A stretch of DNA of 64,000 nt, taken from JBMYYR01 sp965243605 (GTDB taxonomy: Bacteria; Bacteroidota; Bacteroidia; Flavobacteriales; CAJXXR01). The stretch is from positions 1-64,000 of the forward strand of contig CBDEVQ010000123.1 of the NCBI GenBank assembly GCA_965243605.1. The letters are read 5' to 3'. The translations under genes were made by a program, and so were the position numbers. This document shows, in pieces, positions 56,756 to 64,000 of this stretch (position 1 is the stretch's first letter; each line of letters begins with the position of its first letter). The notes beneath the pieces were generated by a model that searched no databases, was not told where the DNA came from, and saw only the letters and a program-made list of their open reading frames with translations.

Positions 56756-58312
56756 ATGAAGACCACTACCCTTTCTATTTTTATCTCCCTTTTATTTTTT
56801 AGTTTTTCCTCGAATGCCCAACTCGTTTTTGAAAATAATCCGACAGGGGACAACATGACTATTTTACTAAATCTCACCTCTACCCCATTAGTCGGAACAT
56901 CTCCGATAGATAGTGGAGATTATATTGGTGCTTTTTATACCGATGGAAATGGAGATTTACAATGTGGTGGATTTACCGTTTGGAATGGTAATCCAACTCA
57001 AGCAATTTCTTTCCCCATATACGAAGATGATAATGGTACAACAGCTGTTGATGGATTTGAAGCGGGCGATACATTTACATGGAAAATAAGAACTGTAGAC
57101 AATGGATTTACATATGATGCAACAGCGACCTATACAACAACATCACCATATATAACTACATTTTTAGCGGATGGTTTTGCTCAAGTAACCAGTTTTTCAA
57201 TCAATACAACTCCTGTTTTAGGTTGTACAGACCCACTATATTTAGAATATAATCCCAATGCCAATACGGATGATGGATCATGTGTAACATTAATTGTTAA
57301 TGGATGTACAGACCCATTATATTTAGAATATGATGTCAATGCGAATACGGATGATGGATCTTGTGCTACGTTAATTGTTAATGGATGTACAGACCCATTA
57401 TATTTAGAGTATAATGCCAATGCAAATACGGATGATGGTTCATGTGCTACGCTAATCGTAAATGGATGTACTGATCCATTATATTTAGAATATGATGCCA
57501 ATGCGAATGTTGATGATGGTTCTTGTGCCACGCTTATCGTAAATGGATGTACAGACCCATTATATTTAGAATATGATGCCAATGCGAATGTTGATGATGG
57601 TTCTTGTGCTACATTAATTGTCTATGGATGTACAGATGTTAATTATGAGGAATATGATCCTAATGCAAATGTTGATGATGGAAGTTGTGAAACACTAATT
57701 ATTTCAGGATGTACAGACCCTCAAGCTCAAAACTATAATGCAAATGCAACTGTAGATGATGGATCTTGCGATTATTCTTGTGACCCAGGATATATAGAAG
57801 TTACCTTAACCTATACAACAGGTAATAATGTTAACAATTCGGGTTGGTTTATGAATATTAATGGAATCCAATTAGATGGTGAAACAAATGTTGAAATTAC
57901 TGCAGACACTACTGTTACTCATCATTATTGTATTGCCGATGGAACAAATGTCGTATTCAACTCAAGTGGATTAGTAAGTTACCAACTTACAAATTGTGGT
58001 AATACAGTCTCTCCACAAATTACAAATCCTAATAATGCTGGATTTATTGCAGGGTGTTCCAATGTTGGACTTATAGAAATTGAATCGAACATTTCAATTC
58101 AACCAAATCCAACGACAAATGTTTTTACAATTTCAACACAAGAAGACATTCAATCTGTTGATCTATTAAATACTTTAGGGCAACCCGTTAAACACATAGA
58201 AACGTTTAAATCTAACCAAACGGTAGATATCGGAAACTTACCAAGTGGTATATATCATTTACGATTAAAACATACCTTAGGTATAATTCATAAAACAATT
58301 ATAAAACACTAA
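56756..58312 (+). CDS. Cys-repeat secreted protein with T9SS sorting domain
   Basis: The protein has 518 residues: signal peptide (ending SSNAQ), a beta-domain of about 130 residues with GDYIGAFYTDGNGDL, then seven tandem units of about 27 residues that each start GCTDPLYLEY or similar and end DDGSC (about 157-340). A beta-domain and a sorting domain (IQPNPTTN to HKTIIKH) complete it. The GCTD...DDGSC unit is common in Bacteroidota surface proteins and probably binds calcium and forms one disulfide. The first five units are almost identical in DNA. A -7 element TACTTTTG lies at 56732-56739. Confidence 0.88.
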   Translation: MKTTTLSIFISLLFFSFSSNAQLVFENNPTGDNMTILLNLTSTPLVGTSPIDSGDYIGAFYTDGNGDLQCGGFTVWNGNPTQAISFPIYEDDNGTTAVDGFEAGDTFTWKIRTVDNGFTYDATATYTTTSPYITTFLADGFAQVTSFSINTTPVLGCTDPLYLEYNPNANTDDGSCVTLIVNGCTDPLYLEYDVNANTDDGSCATLIVNGCTDPLYLEYNANANTDDGSCATLIVNGCTDPLYLEYDANANVDDGSCATLIVNGCTDPLYLEYDANANVDDGSCATLIVYGCTDVNYEEYDPNANVDDGSCETLIISGCTDPQAQNYNANATVDDGSCDYSCDPGYIEVTLTYTTGNNVNNSGWFMNINGIQLDGETNVEITADTTVTHHYCIADGTNVVFNSSGLVSYQLTNCGNTVSPQITNPNNAGFIAGCSNVGLIEIESNISIQPNPTTNVFTISTQEDIQSVDLLNTLGQPVKHIETFKSNQTVDIGNLPSGIYHLRLKHTLGIIHKTIIKH

Positions 58313-58317
58313 ATTTC

Positions 58318-58351
58318 AAGAAGCAATTACTTAAGTAATTGCTTCTTTTTT
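58318..58351 (+). terminator. terminator
   Basis: AAGAAGCAATTACTT is the half of a perfect 30-base palindrome followed by a T-run. Confidence 0.9.
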
Positions 58352-58465
58352 GCTTTAAATTTACGGATCTATTGAAGGAGACCTAAAATGAAAGTCAGAT
58401 AACTTTAATTTTTCAAAAAGGATACTCTAAGAATTCGTAAATTGGCATCTGTTAAAAAATAAACG

Positions 58466-59917
58466 ATGTCAGAAAAAAAACCATCCTTACTTCTTGCTTT
58501 AGTTCCTATTGTTATTCTAATTGCATTATTAGGAATCAATGTTTACATTTATGAAGATGATTCATCATATGGTGCAAATCAAATAGCCTTATTATTTACA
58601 GCCTTTATTGCGGCCATTATTGGTATTAGACTAGGGTACAAATGGAAAGATATTTTGGAAGGAATCGTTTCTAGTATTTCTGGTTCTATGCAGGCCATTA
58701 TTATCCTATTATTAATCGGTGCATTATCCGGAACATGGTTAATTAGTGGTGTAGTGCCTGCTATGATATATTATGGTTTAGACATCTTACAACCAAGTTA
58801 CTTTTTAGTAGCAGCATGTATCATTTCTAGTGTCATATCATTAGCATCCGGAAGCTCATGGTCTACAATAGCAACAGTTGGTATTGCATTACTTGCTATT
58901 GGAAAAGTATTAGGATTCTCTGAAGGTTGGATTGCTGGAGCTATTATTTCTGGAGCCTATTTTGGAGATAAAATGTCTCCATTATCCGATACTACAAACT
59001 TAGCACCTGCCATGTCTGGGACAGATTTAATTACACATATACGTTACATGGCCTATACAACAATACCATCTATTGCCATCAGTTTAATTGTATTTTTGGT
59101 AGTTGGATGGAATTTTGAATCAGGTTCTAACACAACCGATCTCATTGAAGTACAAAATATTATAGCTCAAAAATTCAACATTCACCTTGGGTTATTTCTT
59201 GTCCCTATATTTGTAATTGCATTAATCGTTAAAAAAGTAAAAGCCATTCCGGCCCTGTTTTTAGGGACATTAGCTGGGGTTCTATTTGCAGTAATATTTC
59301 AACCAGAAATATTACAAAACCTAAGTGCCAATTACACAGATACTAAATTAGTTGCCGCTAAGTATTATAGAGTAATTATTGATGCTATGGCTGGAACTGT
59401 CAAAATTCAAAGTGAAAATGCTATTATTAGTAACTTACTAGCTTCAGATGGAATGGCAGGAATGCTTAATACTGTTTGGTTAATTACTTGTGCTATGATT
59501 TTTAGTGGAGTAATGGAAAAAACAGAATTATTAAAAGCCATAAGTAATTCCATTGTTCGTTATGCTAAATCGGATACTTCCTTAGTGGGATCTACAGTTT
59601 TCTCTTGTGTTTTCTTTAACCTAACGGCATCTGATCAATACTTAGCTATTGTTGTTCCAGGTAAAATGTTTTCAGAAGCTTATAAAAATCAAGGTTTAGC
59701 TCCAGAAAATTTAAGTCGAACATTAGAAGATAGTGGAACGGTTACCTCGGTATTAATTCCATGGAATACATGTGGAGCTGCCCAAGCTAAAATTTTAGGA
59801 GTAGCCACTATATTATATCTACCTTATTGCATATTTAATTGGATTTCTCCAATAATGACTATTATCTTTGCAATATTTAGAATCAAAATCAGACGATTAA
59901 AAACTGTAATGGCCTAA
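58466..59917 (+). CDS. NhaC-type Na+/H+ antiporter
   Basis: The protein has 483 residues and about 11-12 membrane helices. Family motifs include SGSSWSTIATVGIALLAIG and GDKMSPLSDTTNLAPAMSGT, and a later SDQYLAIVVPGKMF. It exchanges sodium (or couples to other ions) for protons at the inner membrane. The next gene overlaps its stop by one base. Confidence 0.92.
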   Translation: MSEKKPSLLLALVPIVILIALLGINVYIYEDDSSYGANQIALLFTAFIAAIIGIRLGYKWKDILEGIVSSISGSMQAIIILLLIGALSGTWLISGVVPAMIYYGLDILQPSYFLVAACIISSVISLASGSSWSTIATVGIALLAIGKVLGFSEGWIAGAIISGAYFGDKMSPLSDTTNLAPAMSGTDLITHIRYMAYTTIPSIAISLIVFLVVGWNFESGSNTTDLIEVQNIIAQKFNIHLGLFLVPIFVIALIVKKVKAIPALFLGTLAGVLFAVIFQPEILQNLSANYTDTKLVAAKYYRVIIDAMAGTVKIQSENAIISNLLASDGMAGMLNTVWLITCAMIFSGVMEKTELLKAISNSIVRYAKSDTSLVGSTVFSCVFFNLTASDQYLAIVVPGKMFSEAYKNQGLAPENLSRTLEDSGTVTSVLIPWNTCGAAQAKILGVATILYLPYCIFNWISPIMTIIFAIFRIKIRRLKTVMA

Positions 59918-60588
59918 TGATGACAAAAACTGTAGATATTGCTCAAAATTTAGAAGCGGTTAATAAAACGTTACCTCAACAAGTTACCTTGGTTGCTGTA
60001 TCTAAAACCAAACCAATATCTTATATAGAAGATGCTTACCAAAACGGACAACGTATATTTGGTGAAAATAAGGTTCAAGAACTTTGTGATAAATTTGAAT
60101 CCTTACCAAAGGATATCGAGTGGCATATGATTGGTCATTTGCAACGTAATAAGGTTAAATACATTGCTCCTTTTGTACATTTAATTCATGCCTTAGATAA
60201 TGATAAGTTGGCTATTGAAATTAATAAGCGTGCTCAAGAAAACGATCGAATAATTCCTTGTCTTGTTCAAATTCATTTGGCAGAAGAATCTTCTAAATTT
60301 GGTTTTTCTTTTAATGATTGTGAAGCTTTTTTAAATACATGTCAAGAAAAATATCCCTATATTCAAGTGAAAGGACTAATGGCAATGGGAACTTTTACGA
60401 CAGATATTAGCCAAACACATCAAGAATTCGAAAAAATGTCGGAATTTTACACCCAACAACAAAATAAATTCCCCTTTTTGAAAGTTTTATCTATGGGAAT
60501 GAGTGGTGATTACAAAATTGCCATAGAACATAACAGTACAATGGTTAGAATAGGGAGTACTATTTTTGGAAACCGATCTTATAATTAA
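59917..60588 (+). CDS. YggS/PROSC-family PLP-binding protein
   Basis: The protein has 223 residues, the usual size. PLP-lysine K30 in VAVSKTKP; further motifs FGENKVQEL, WHMIGHLQRNKVKYI, GLMAMG and SMGMSGDYKIAIEHNSTMVR. It maintains vitamin B6 and amino-acid homeostasis. The start overlaps the antiporter stop (TAATG); a second ATG follows directly. Confidence 0.96.
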   Translation: MMTKTVDIAQNLEAVNKTLPQQVTLVAVSKTKPISYIEDAYQNGQRIFGENKVQELCDKFESLPKDIEWHMIGHLQRNKVKYIAPFVHLIHALDNDKLAIEINKRAQENDRIIPCLVQIHLAEESSKFGFSFNDCEAFLNTCQEKYPYIQVKGLMAMGTFTTDISQTHQEFEKMSEFYTQQQNKFPFLKVLSMGMSGDYKIAIEHNSTMVRIGSTIFGNRSYN

Positions 60589-60591
60589 TAC

Positions 60592-61290
60592 ATGAAAAGA
60601 ACACAAATTTTATTGACGATATGTCTTACTTTATTCTTATCGTCTTTTGCGTTTTCGCAAACTAAAGATGATGAGGAGAAGAACAGACAAGTTAAAGGTA
60701 TTACAGAAATGCAATTTGGAATTCGTTCTGGATTAAACGTATCTTTTCCATCGGGCAACCTTGTTGAATCTAGTGAATCTAGACTTGGGTACCACGTTGG
60801 AGCCTATTTTCAGCTTCCAAGTAAATCGAAAAAATTTGTATACGAACTTGGGTTTTTCTATTCATTAGAAGGATTTGATGCGGCTTGGTTATTTGGAGAT
60901 TCTATTCGAGCTTCTTTAAACCTACCATCAATTGGAAACGCTGCCCCTACTCGAATACATATTGAAAATTTAGATGCTCAGGTTATTATTAAAGATAACC
61001 AAAATGAGAAATTCTCGGCTTATGGTGGTCTAGAGTTATCATATTTGTTATCGGCCGAAATTTACCAAGAGCATATTAATGATCAAAATGAACTGGTTAA
61101 ATATACAAGTACAGACCTTGATGGTTTATCTAAAGTTTCACTGGGAGTGTTAATTGGATTAGAATATCATATTAATCATTTCTTCCATATTAATGCTCAA
61201 TACACATATCCGTTTACCCGAATGTTGTCAGAATCTACTTCAGATGTCAAAAACAACACTATAAAATTAGGAGCCGGATTTACATTCTAA
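60592..61290 (+). CDS. outer-membrane beta-barrel protein (porin-family)
   Basis: The protein has 232 residues with a signal peptide (ending SSFAFSQ) and a charged plug-like segment. Strand motifs FGIRSGLNVSFPSG, YHVGAYFQLP, KVSLGVLIGLEYHINHFFHI and the final TIKLGAGFTF (terminal Phe) fit the OMP_b-brl_2 / PorT-like group. It is 3 bases after the YggS gene, so in the same operon. Confidence 0.85.
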   Translation: MKRTQILLTICLTLFLSSFAFSQTKDDEEKNRQVKGITEMQFGIRSGLNVSFPSGNLVESSESRLGYHVGAYFQLPSKSKKFVYELGFFYSLEGFDAAWLFGDSIRASLNLPSIGNAAPTRIHIENLDAQVIIKDNQNEKFSAYGGLELSYLLSAEIYQEHINDQNELVKYTSTDLDGLSKVSLGVLIGLEYHINHFFHINAQYTYPFTRMLSESTSDVKNNTIKLGAGFTF

Positions 61291-61291
61291 A

Positions 61292-61323
61292 AAAAAGGAC
61301 TGAGTTATCTCAGTCCTTTTTTT
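61292..61323. terminator. bidirectional terminator
   Basis: AAAGGACTGAG pairs with CTCAGTCCTTT, with A- and T-runs. It separates convergent genes. Confidence 0.85.
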
Positions 61324-61327
61324 ATGT

Positions 61328-61858
61328 CTAAAGATTTAAAAAATCTTCTTTAGTAATAATCCAGCGGTTTACCTCTTGTTCAAAATTAATTGAACCAGGT
61401 ATTGTTCTATACGTCTTTTCAAGTTTAAATCCAACCTGCTCTAAAGTTCGATTTGGAGCCTTGTTTAATGCATATGGTTCACAAATAATGCGTTTAAGTT
61501 CTAAAACTTCAAAGAATATCTTTAGCGAACGTTTCACCAATGCTTTCCCAAATCCAGATTTTCTAAACTGCTTATCCCAAATGTGCAAATGCATATAAGC
61601 TTCATTTCCAAAAATGATTTTATTAACATTTGAATGCCCTATTGGTTTTCCTTCTATTTCCCAAATAAGTGCATATGATTGCTTTAAATGATCTTCAAGT
61701 TCAATTTGCAACTCTAACATTGTATTAAACAATTCGGCCTTTGGAATCTTCTCTAAATCTACACCCATACTAATAAGATGTTGATACGATGAGTTCAACC
61801 AATAGTTTGTTATGTTTGGAATATCCTTATGTTCTAACTGTCGTATATGAAATGACAT
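61328..61858 (-). CDS. GNAT acetyltransferase
   Basis: The protein has 176 residues with the typical acetyl-CoA site (QFRKSGFGKALVKRSLKIFF) and a final Asn-rich strand (NKAPNRTLEQVGFKLEKTYR). The substrate is unknown. It lies 11 bases after the MFS gene on the same strand and is probably in its operon. Confidence 0.9.
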   Translation of the reverse strand: MSFHIRQLEHKDIPNITNYWLNSSYQHLISMGVDLEKIPKAELFNTMLELQIELEDHLKQSYALIWEIEGKPIGHSNVNKIIFGNEAYMHLHIWDKQFRKSGFGKALVKRSLKIFFEVLELKRIICEPYALNKAPNRTLEQVGFKLEKTYRTIPGSINFEQEVNRWIITKEDFLNL

Positions 61859-61869
61859 AGATATAATGT

Positions 61870-63102
61870 TTACTGAACGATTATAGATTCTGTAGGTAGA
61901 GCTTTAGGTTTTTGAAGTTTGATTTTAAGTACAAACAATAGTATAGAACATATAACAGCCAACAAGGTTATAAAATACCAGGTTATATCATACCCAAACT
62001 TCTCAATCATTTGCATACCAAAGTTATGTCCAAATATATGAGCTACCGAAAATGAAATTGAATACATTGCCATATAAGCCCCTTTATTTCCGCGTTTAGA
62101 ACGTTCCATTGCAAATGCATTCGAAAATGGGAAAGCGATCATTTCTCCTATAGTCATAAACAACATTCCAACGATTACAATACCAATCCAACCTGTTAAG
62201 TTTAGTACCAAAATACTAAACCCAGTCAGTATTGCACCAATTAACATTAAACTGGCCATAGAATATGTTTTACGCTCTAACCATTTTATTAATGGCATTT
62301 CGAGAATAAAAATGAGTCCCCCGTTTAATCCCATTATTAATCCAATCTCAAACTCAGACATATGGTGTACTTCTTTATAAAACAATGGAATGGTTGAGAA
62401 GTACTGTAGAAATACGATACCAAATAAAGACATGGCTGCAAAAAATATCCAGAAAACACCATCTTTATATGGAGATTTTGGATTTTCTATTTCTTCTTGT
62501 TCAAACGATTTTGCTTTTCTTGGGTTTAATACATTTAAAATTAACAATCCAGCAATTGCACAGGTTACCCCATCTACCCAAAATAACCCAGAGTAATCTA
62601 AATGGGTTATTATTAAACCACCCATTACCGGACCAGCAGAAAATCCAAGATTAATAGCTAATCGAATTAATGTTACAGATCTCGTTTTATTCTCTTCTTT
62701 ACTATATGCGCTTAAAGCAACAAACATGGCTGGTCTAAAGCTATCCGCTACCACCATAACAATAAATAAACCTATACAAAAAGCCGTAAACGTAGTTAAA
62801 GTCTGTAGAGTAACAAAGAGTATTCCTGTTAATACCATACTTACTACCATTACTTTATAATATCCAATTTTATCCGTTAGTTTTCCACCTAACCATGAAC
62901 CTATAACAGATCCAAACCCATAGGCAGTCATAACCCAACCTACATCTTTTAAAGTAAATTCTAATCCTTGTGTTAGGTACAATGATAAAAATGGAATTAC
63001 CATGGTTCCTGCTCTATTTATTAAGGTGATTAGAGCCAACCACCAAACTTCTTTAGATAATCCTTTAAATGTATCTAAGTAATTATGTAATGCTTTTTTC
63101 AT
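61870..63102 (-). CDS. MFS transporter
   Basis: The protein has 410 residues and about 12 membrane helices. The MFS motif A appears as GGKLTDKIGYYKVM between helices 2 and 3. The pattern is that of drug/proton or sugar exporters of the MFS_1 group. Substrate unknown. The GNAT gene follows directly, which is seen in some resistance pairs, but that is weak evidence. Confidence 0.92.
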   Translation of the reverse strand: MKKALHNYLDTFKGLSKEVWWLALITLINRAGTMVIPFLSLYLTQGLEFTLKDVGWVMTAYGFGSVIGSWLGGKLTDKIGYYKVMVVSMVLTGILFVTLQTLTTFTAFCIGLFIVMVVADSFRPAMFVALSAYSKEENKTRSVTLIRLAINLGFSAGPVMGGLIITHLDYSGLFWVDGVTCAIAGLLILNVLNPRKAKSFEQEEIENPKSPYKDGVFWIFFAAMSLFGIVFLQYFSTIPLFYKEVHHMSEFEIGLIMGLNGGLIFILEMPLIKWLERKTYSMASLMLIGAILTGFSILVLNLTGWIGIVIVGMLFMTIGEMIAFPFSNAFAMERSKRGNKGAYMAMYSISFSVAHIFGHNFGMQMIEKFGYDITWYFITLLAVICSILLFVLKIKLQKPKALPTESIIVQ

Positions 63103-63201
63103 TTTGAAATGGTTTAATACTCTGTAAATCGAATTAGACTTACAGAAAAAATGGTTGAAATATTATACTATAAAAACATGTTTTAATATGTGCCAAAAAT
63201 A

Positions 63202-63231
63202 AAACAGCCCGACTAAAAAGTCGGGCTGTTT
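63202..63231. terminator. terminator
   Basis: AAACAGCCCGACT and AGTCGGGCTGTTT form a perfect stem across four A. It lies upstream of the MFS gene, so it probably serves the next minus-strand gene. The rest of 63103-63437 holds nothing visible. Confidence 0.85.
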
Positions 63232-63437
63232 ATTATCAATATATTTTATAAGCACATTATAAATACACATAACAAGTCCGACCTTTTCTCTTAAAAGGGA
63301 CACAAATTGTTTGTTTATATGATTTAAAAATTGCCATAACGTATCTTATTCTTTGTTATACATTTACAAAACTAGTAAATAATTTTAATGTATTAATCAT
63401 CAATTAAAAAATAAATTAAAATTCACACGAAGCTATA

Positions 63438-63824
63438 TTACTTCCGTATTAAGACCTTTATACGTCGTATTAATAATCGTAGACTATTAATTACCATTGC
63501 TATTTGGCTAACTAAAAATAGGATTATATTCCCTATTATTATTTCCTGATAATACGTTGTATCTAGATATCGAGTTGGTAAATTTAACTTTGGTTCAAAC
63601 CCTAAATAATAGAAAACAATAATTAGGCTTACTCCCGTTCCTATAGCATGAATAAGACTTAGCCAGTTCGATAATTGTAATATAAATCGATAACATATCC
63701 AATACCATAATCCAAAACTAAAAAAGAGAATTATACAAAACAACATATAGATCCAGAAATCAATCACTAAATATATATCATGAACATTGATATCTATAGT
63801 ATTATTGATTCCTAGTAACCCCAT
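63438..63824 (-). CDS. small four-helix membrane protein of unknown function
   Basis: The protein has 128 residues with about four membrane helices. The N-terminus contains NTIDINVHDIYLVI, which resembles the helix of haem-copper oxidase subunit I with its HDTYxVIAHFH motif, but no further oxidase ligands are present. It may be a small conserved Bacteroidota family or a decayed oxidase part. Function unknown. Confidence 0.55.
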   Translation of the reverse strand: MGLLGINNTIDINVHDIYLVIDFWIYMLFCIILFFSFGLWYWICYRFILQLSNWLSLIHAIGTGVSLIIVFYYLGFEPKLNLPTRYLDTTYYQEIIIGNIILFLVSQIAMVINSLRLLIRRIKVLIRK

Positions 63825-63931
63825 AACTACTAGTACTGGAATTAAAGTCCCAGAAGATTAAATATGGCTTTGTATAGATTGTTTTAAACATTTATTCTTT
63901 TGATGTAAAAATAACCTGAAATCGCTTATGA

Positions 63932-64000
63932 ATGAATATATTTATATTAATTCCTATTTTTTTTATTCAAATACTCAGTTGTAAAATCTTCTATTATTTA
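63932..64000 (+). CDS. start of a lipoprotein gene, cut by the window edge
   Basis: The ATG at 63932 opens a frame to the end of the window. It encodes a short hydrophobic signal with lipobox ILSC at about residues 14-17 (IPIFFIQILSC), so the product is probably a lipoprotein. Only 23 codons are visible. Confidence 0.45.
   Translation, partial: MNIFILIPIFFIQILSCKIFYYL

Noticed and set aside
57181..57582. 133-codon minus-strand frame
   Set aside because: It is the reverse shadow of the Cys-repeat array.

Overview
The window is an AT-rich chromosomal segment of a member of the Bacteroidota, most likely a marine or aquatic flavobacterium (order Flavobacteriales). The evidence is internal: at least nine secreted proteins end in a type IX secretion (T9SS) C-terminal sorting domain with a YPNP or FPNP start. 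The -7 promoter elements fit TAnnTTTG, Shine-Dalgarno sequences are mostly absent, and the families DUF4199, GEVED, SusD-free LRR proteins and 'QIGIGTT' head proteins are typical of the group. No intact tRNA, rRNA or CRISPR array was seen.

Layout. (1) 1-4.5 kb is the right end of a genomic island: an ATPase with a STAS-like part, a DUF4325 protein and a small membrane protein form a tight operon, followed by an unknown membrane protein and a tyrosine recombinase. Behind the recombinase lies a sequence that resembles the 3' end of a tRNA or tmRNA gene with its terminator, a good attachment-site candidate. (2) 4.5-6.2 kb has no genes but two families of direct repeats. (3) 6.2-8.0 kb holds a T9SS leucine-rich-repeat protein and a small lipoprotein operon. 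(4) 8.0-18.6 kb is an accessory region. It contains an SRPBCC/HxlR cassette flanked by 90-bp repeats, a HEPN-like protein with a shifted 3' end, an HNH - PIN/GNAT/PUA-like - ASCH operon abutting the decayed 3' end of a second tyrosine recombinase, secreted unknowns, a broken fibrinogen-like gene and an orphan HsdR-N-type nuclease. The HNH operon and the orphan nuclease share one promoter module. (5) 18.9-37.9 kb is a mosaic of T9SS proteins (two paralogous pairs), small hypotheticals, an SRAP (HMCES/YedK) DNA-crosslink protein, an IS3-family element that splits a gene, and two hairpin RNA-like elements. (6) 38.0-45.7 kb is a co-directional, tightly spaced run of core genes: smpB, two DUF4199 proteins, a GT2 glycosyltransferase, a MORN-type protein, a subtilisin-like protease, a nitronate monooxygenase-type enzyme and a long-chain acyl-CoA ligase. 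(7) 46.0-56.7 kb is one giant gene for a surface or secreted fibre. It has 20 large repeats, each a 52-residue spacer plus 6-14 decapeptides. A +1 frameshift near its end cuts off a C1q-like tip. (8) 56.7-63.8 kb holds a Cys-repeat T9SS protein, an NhaC antiporter, a YggS-type PLP protein, an outer-membrane barrel, a GNAT, an MFS transporter and small membrane proteins.

The best candidates for something undescribed are the STAS/ATPase-DUF4325-membrane operon, the HNH/PIN-GNAT/ASCH operon with its shared CRP/FNR-like promoter, and the length-quantised giant repeat protein. Functions proposed for them are inferences from domains and context.
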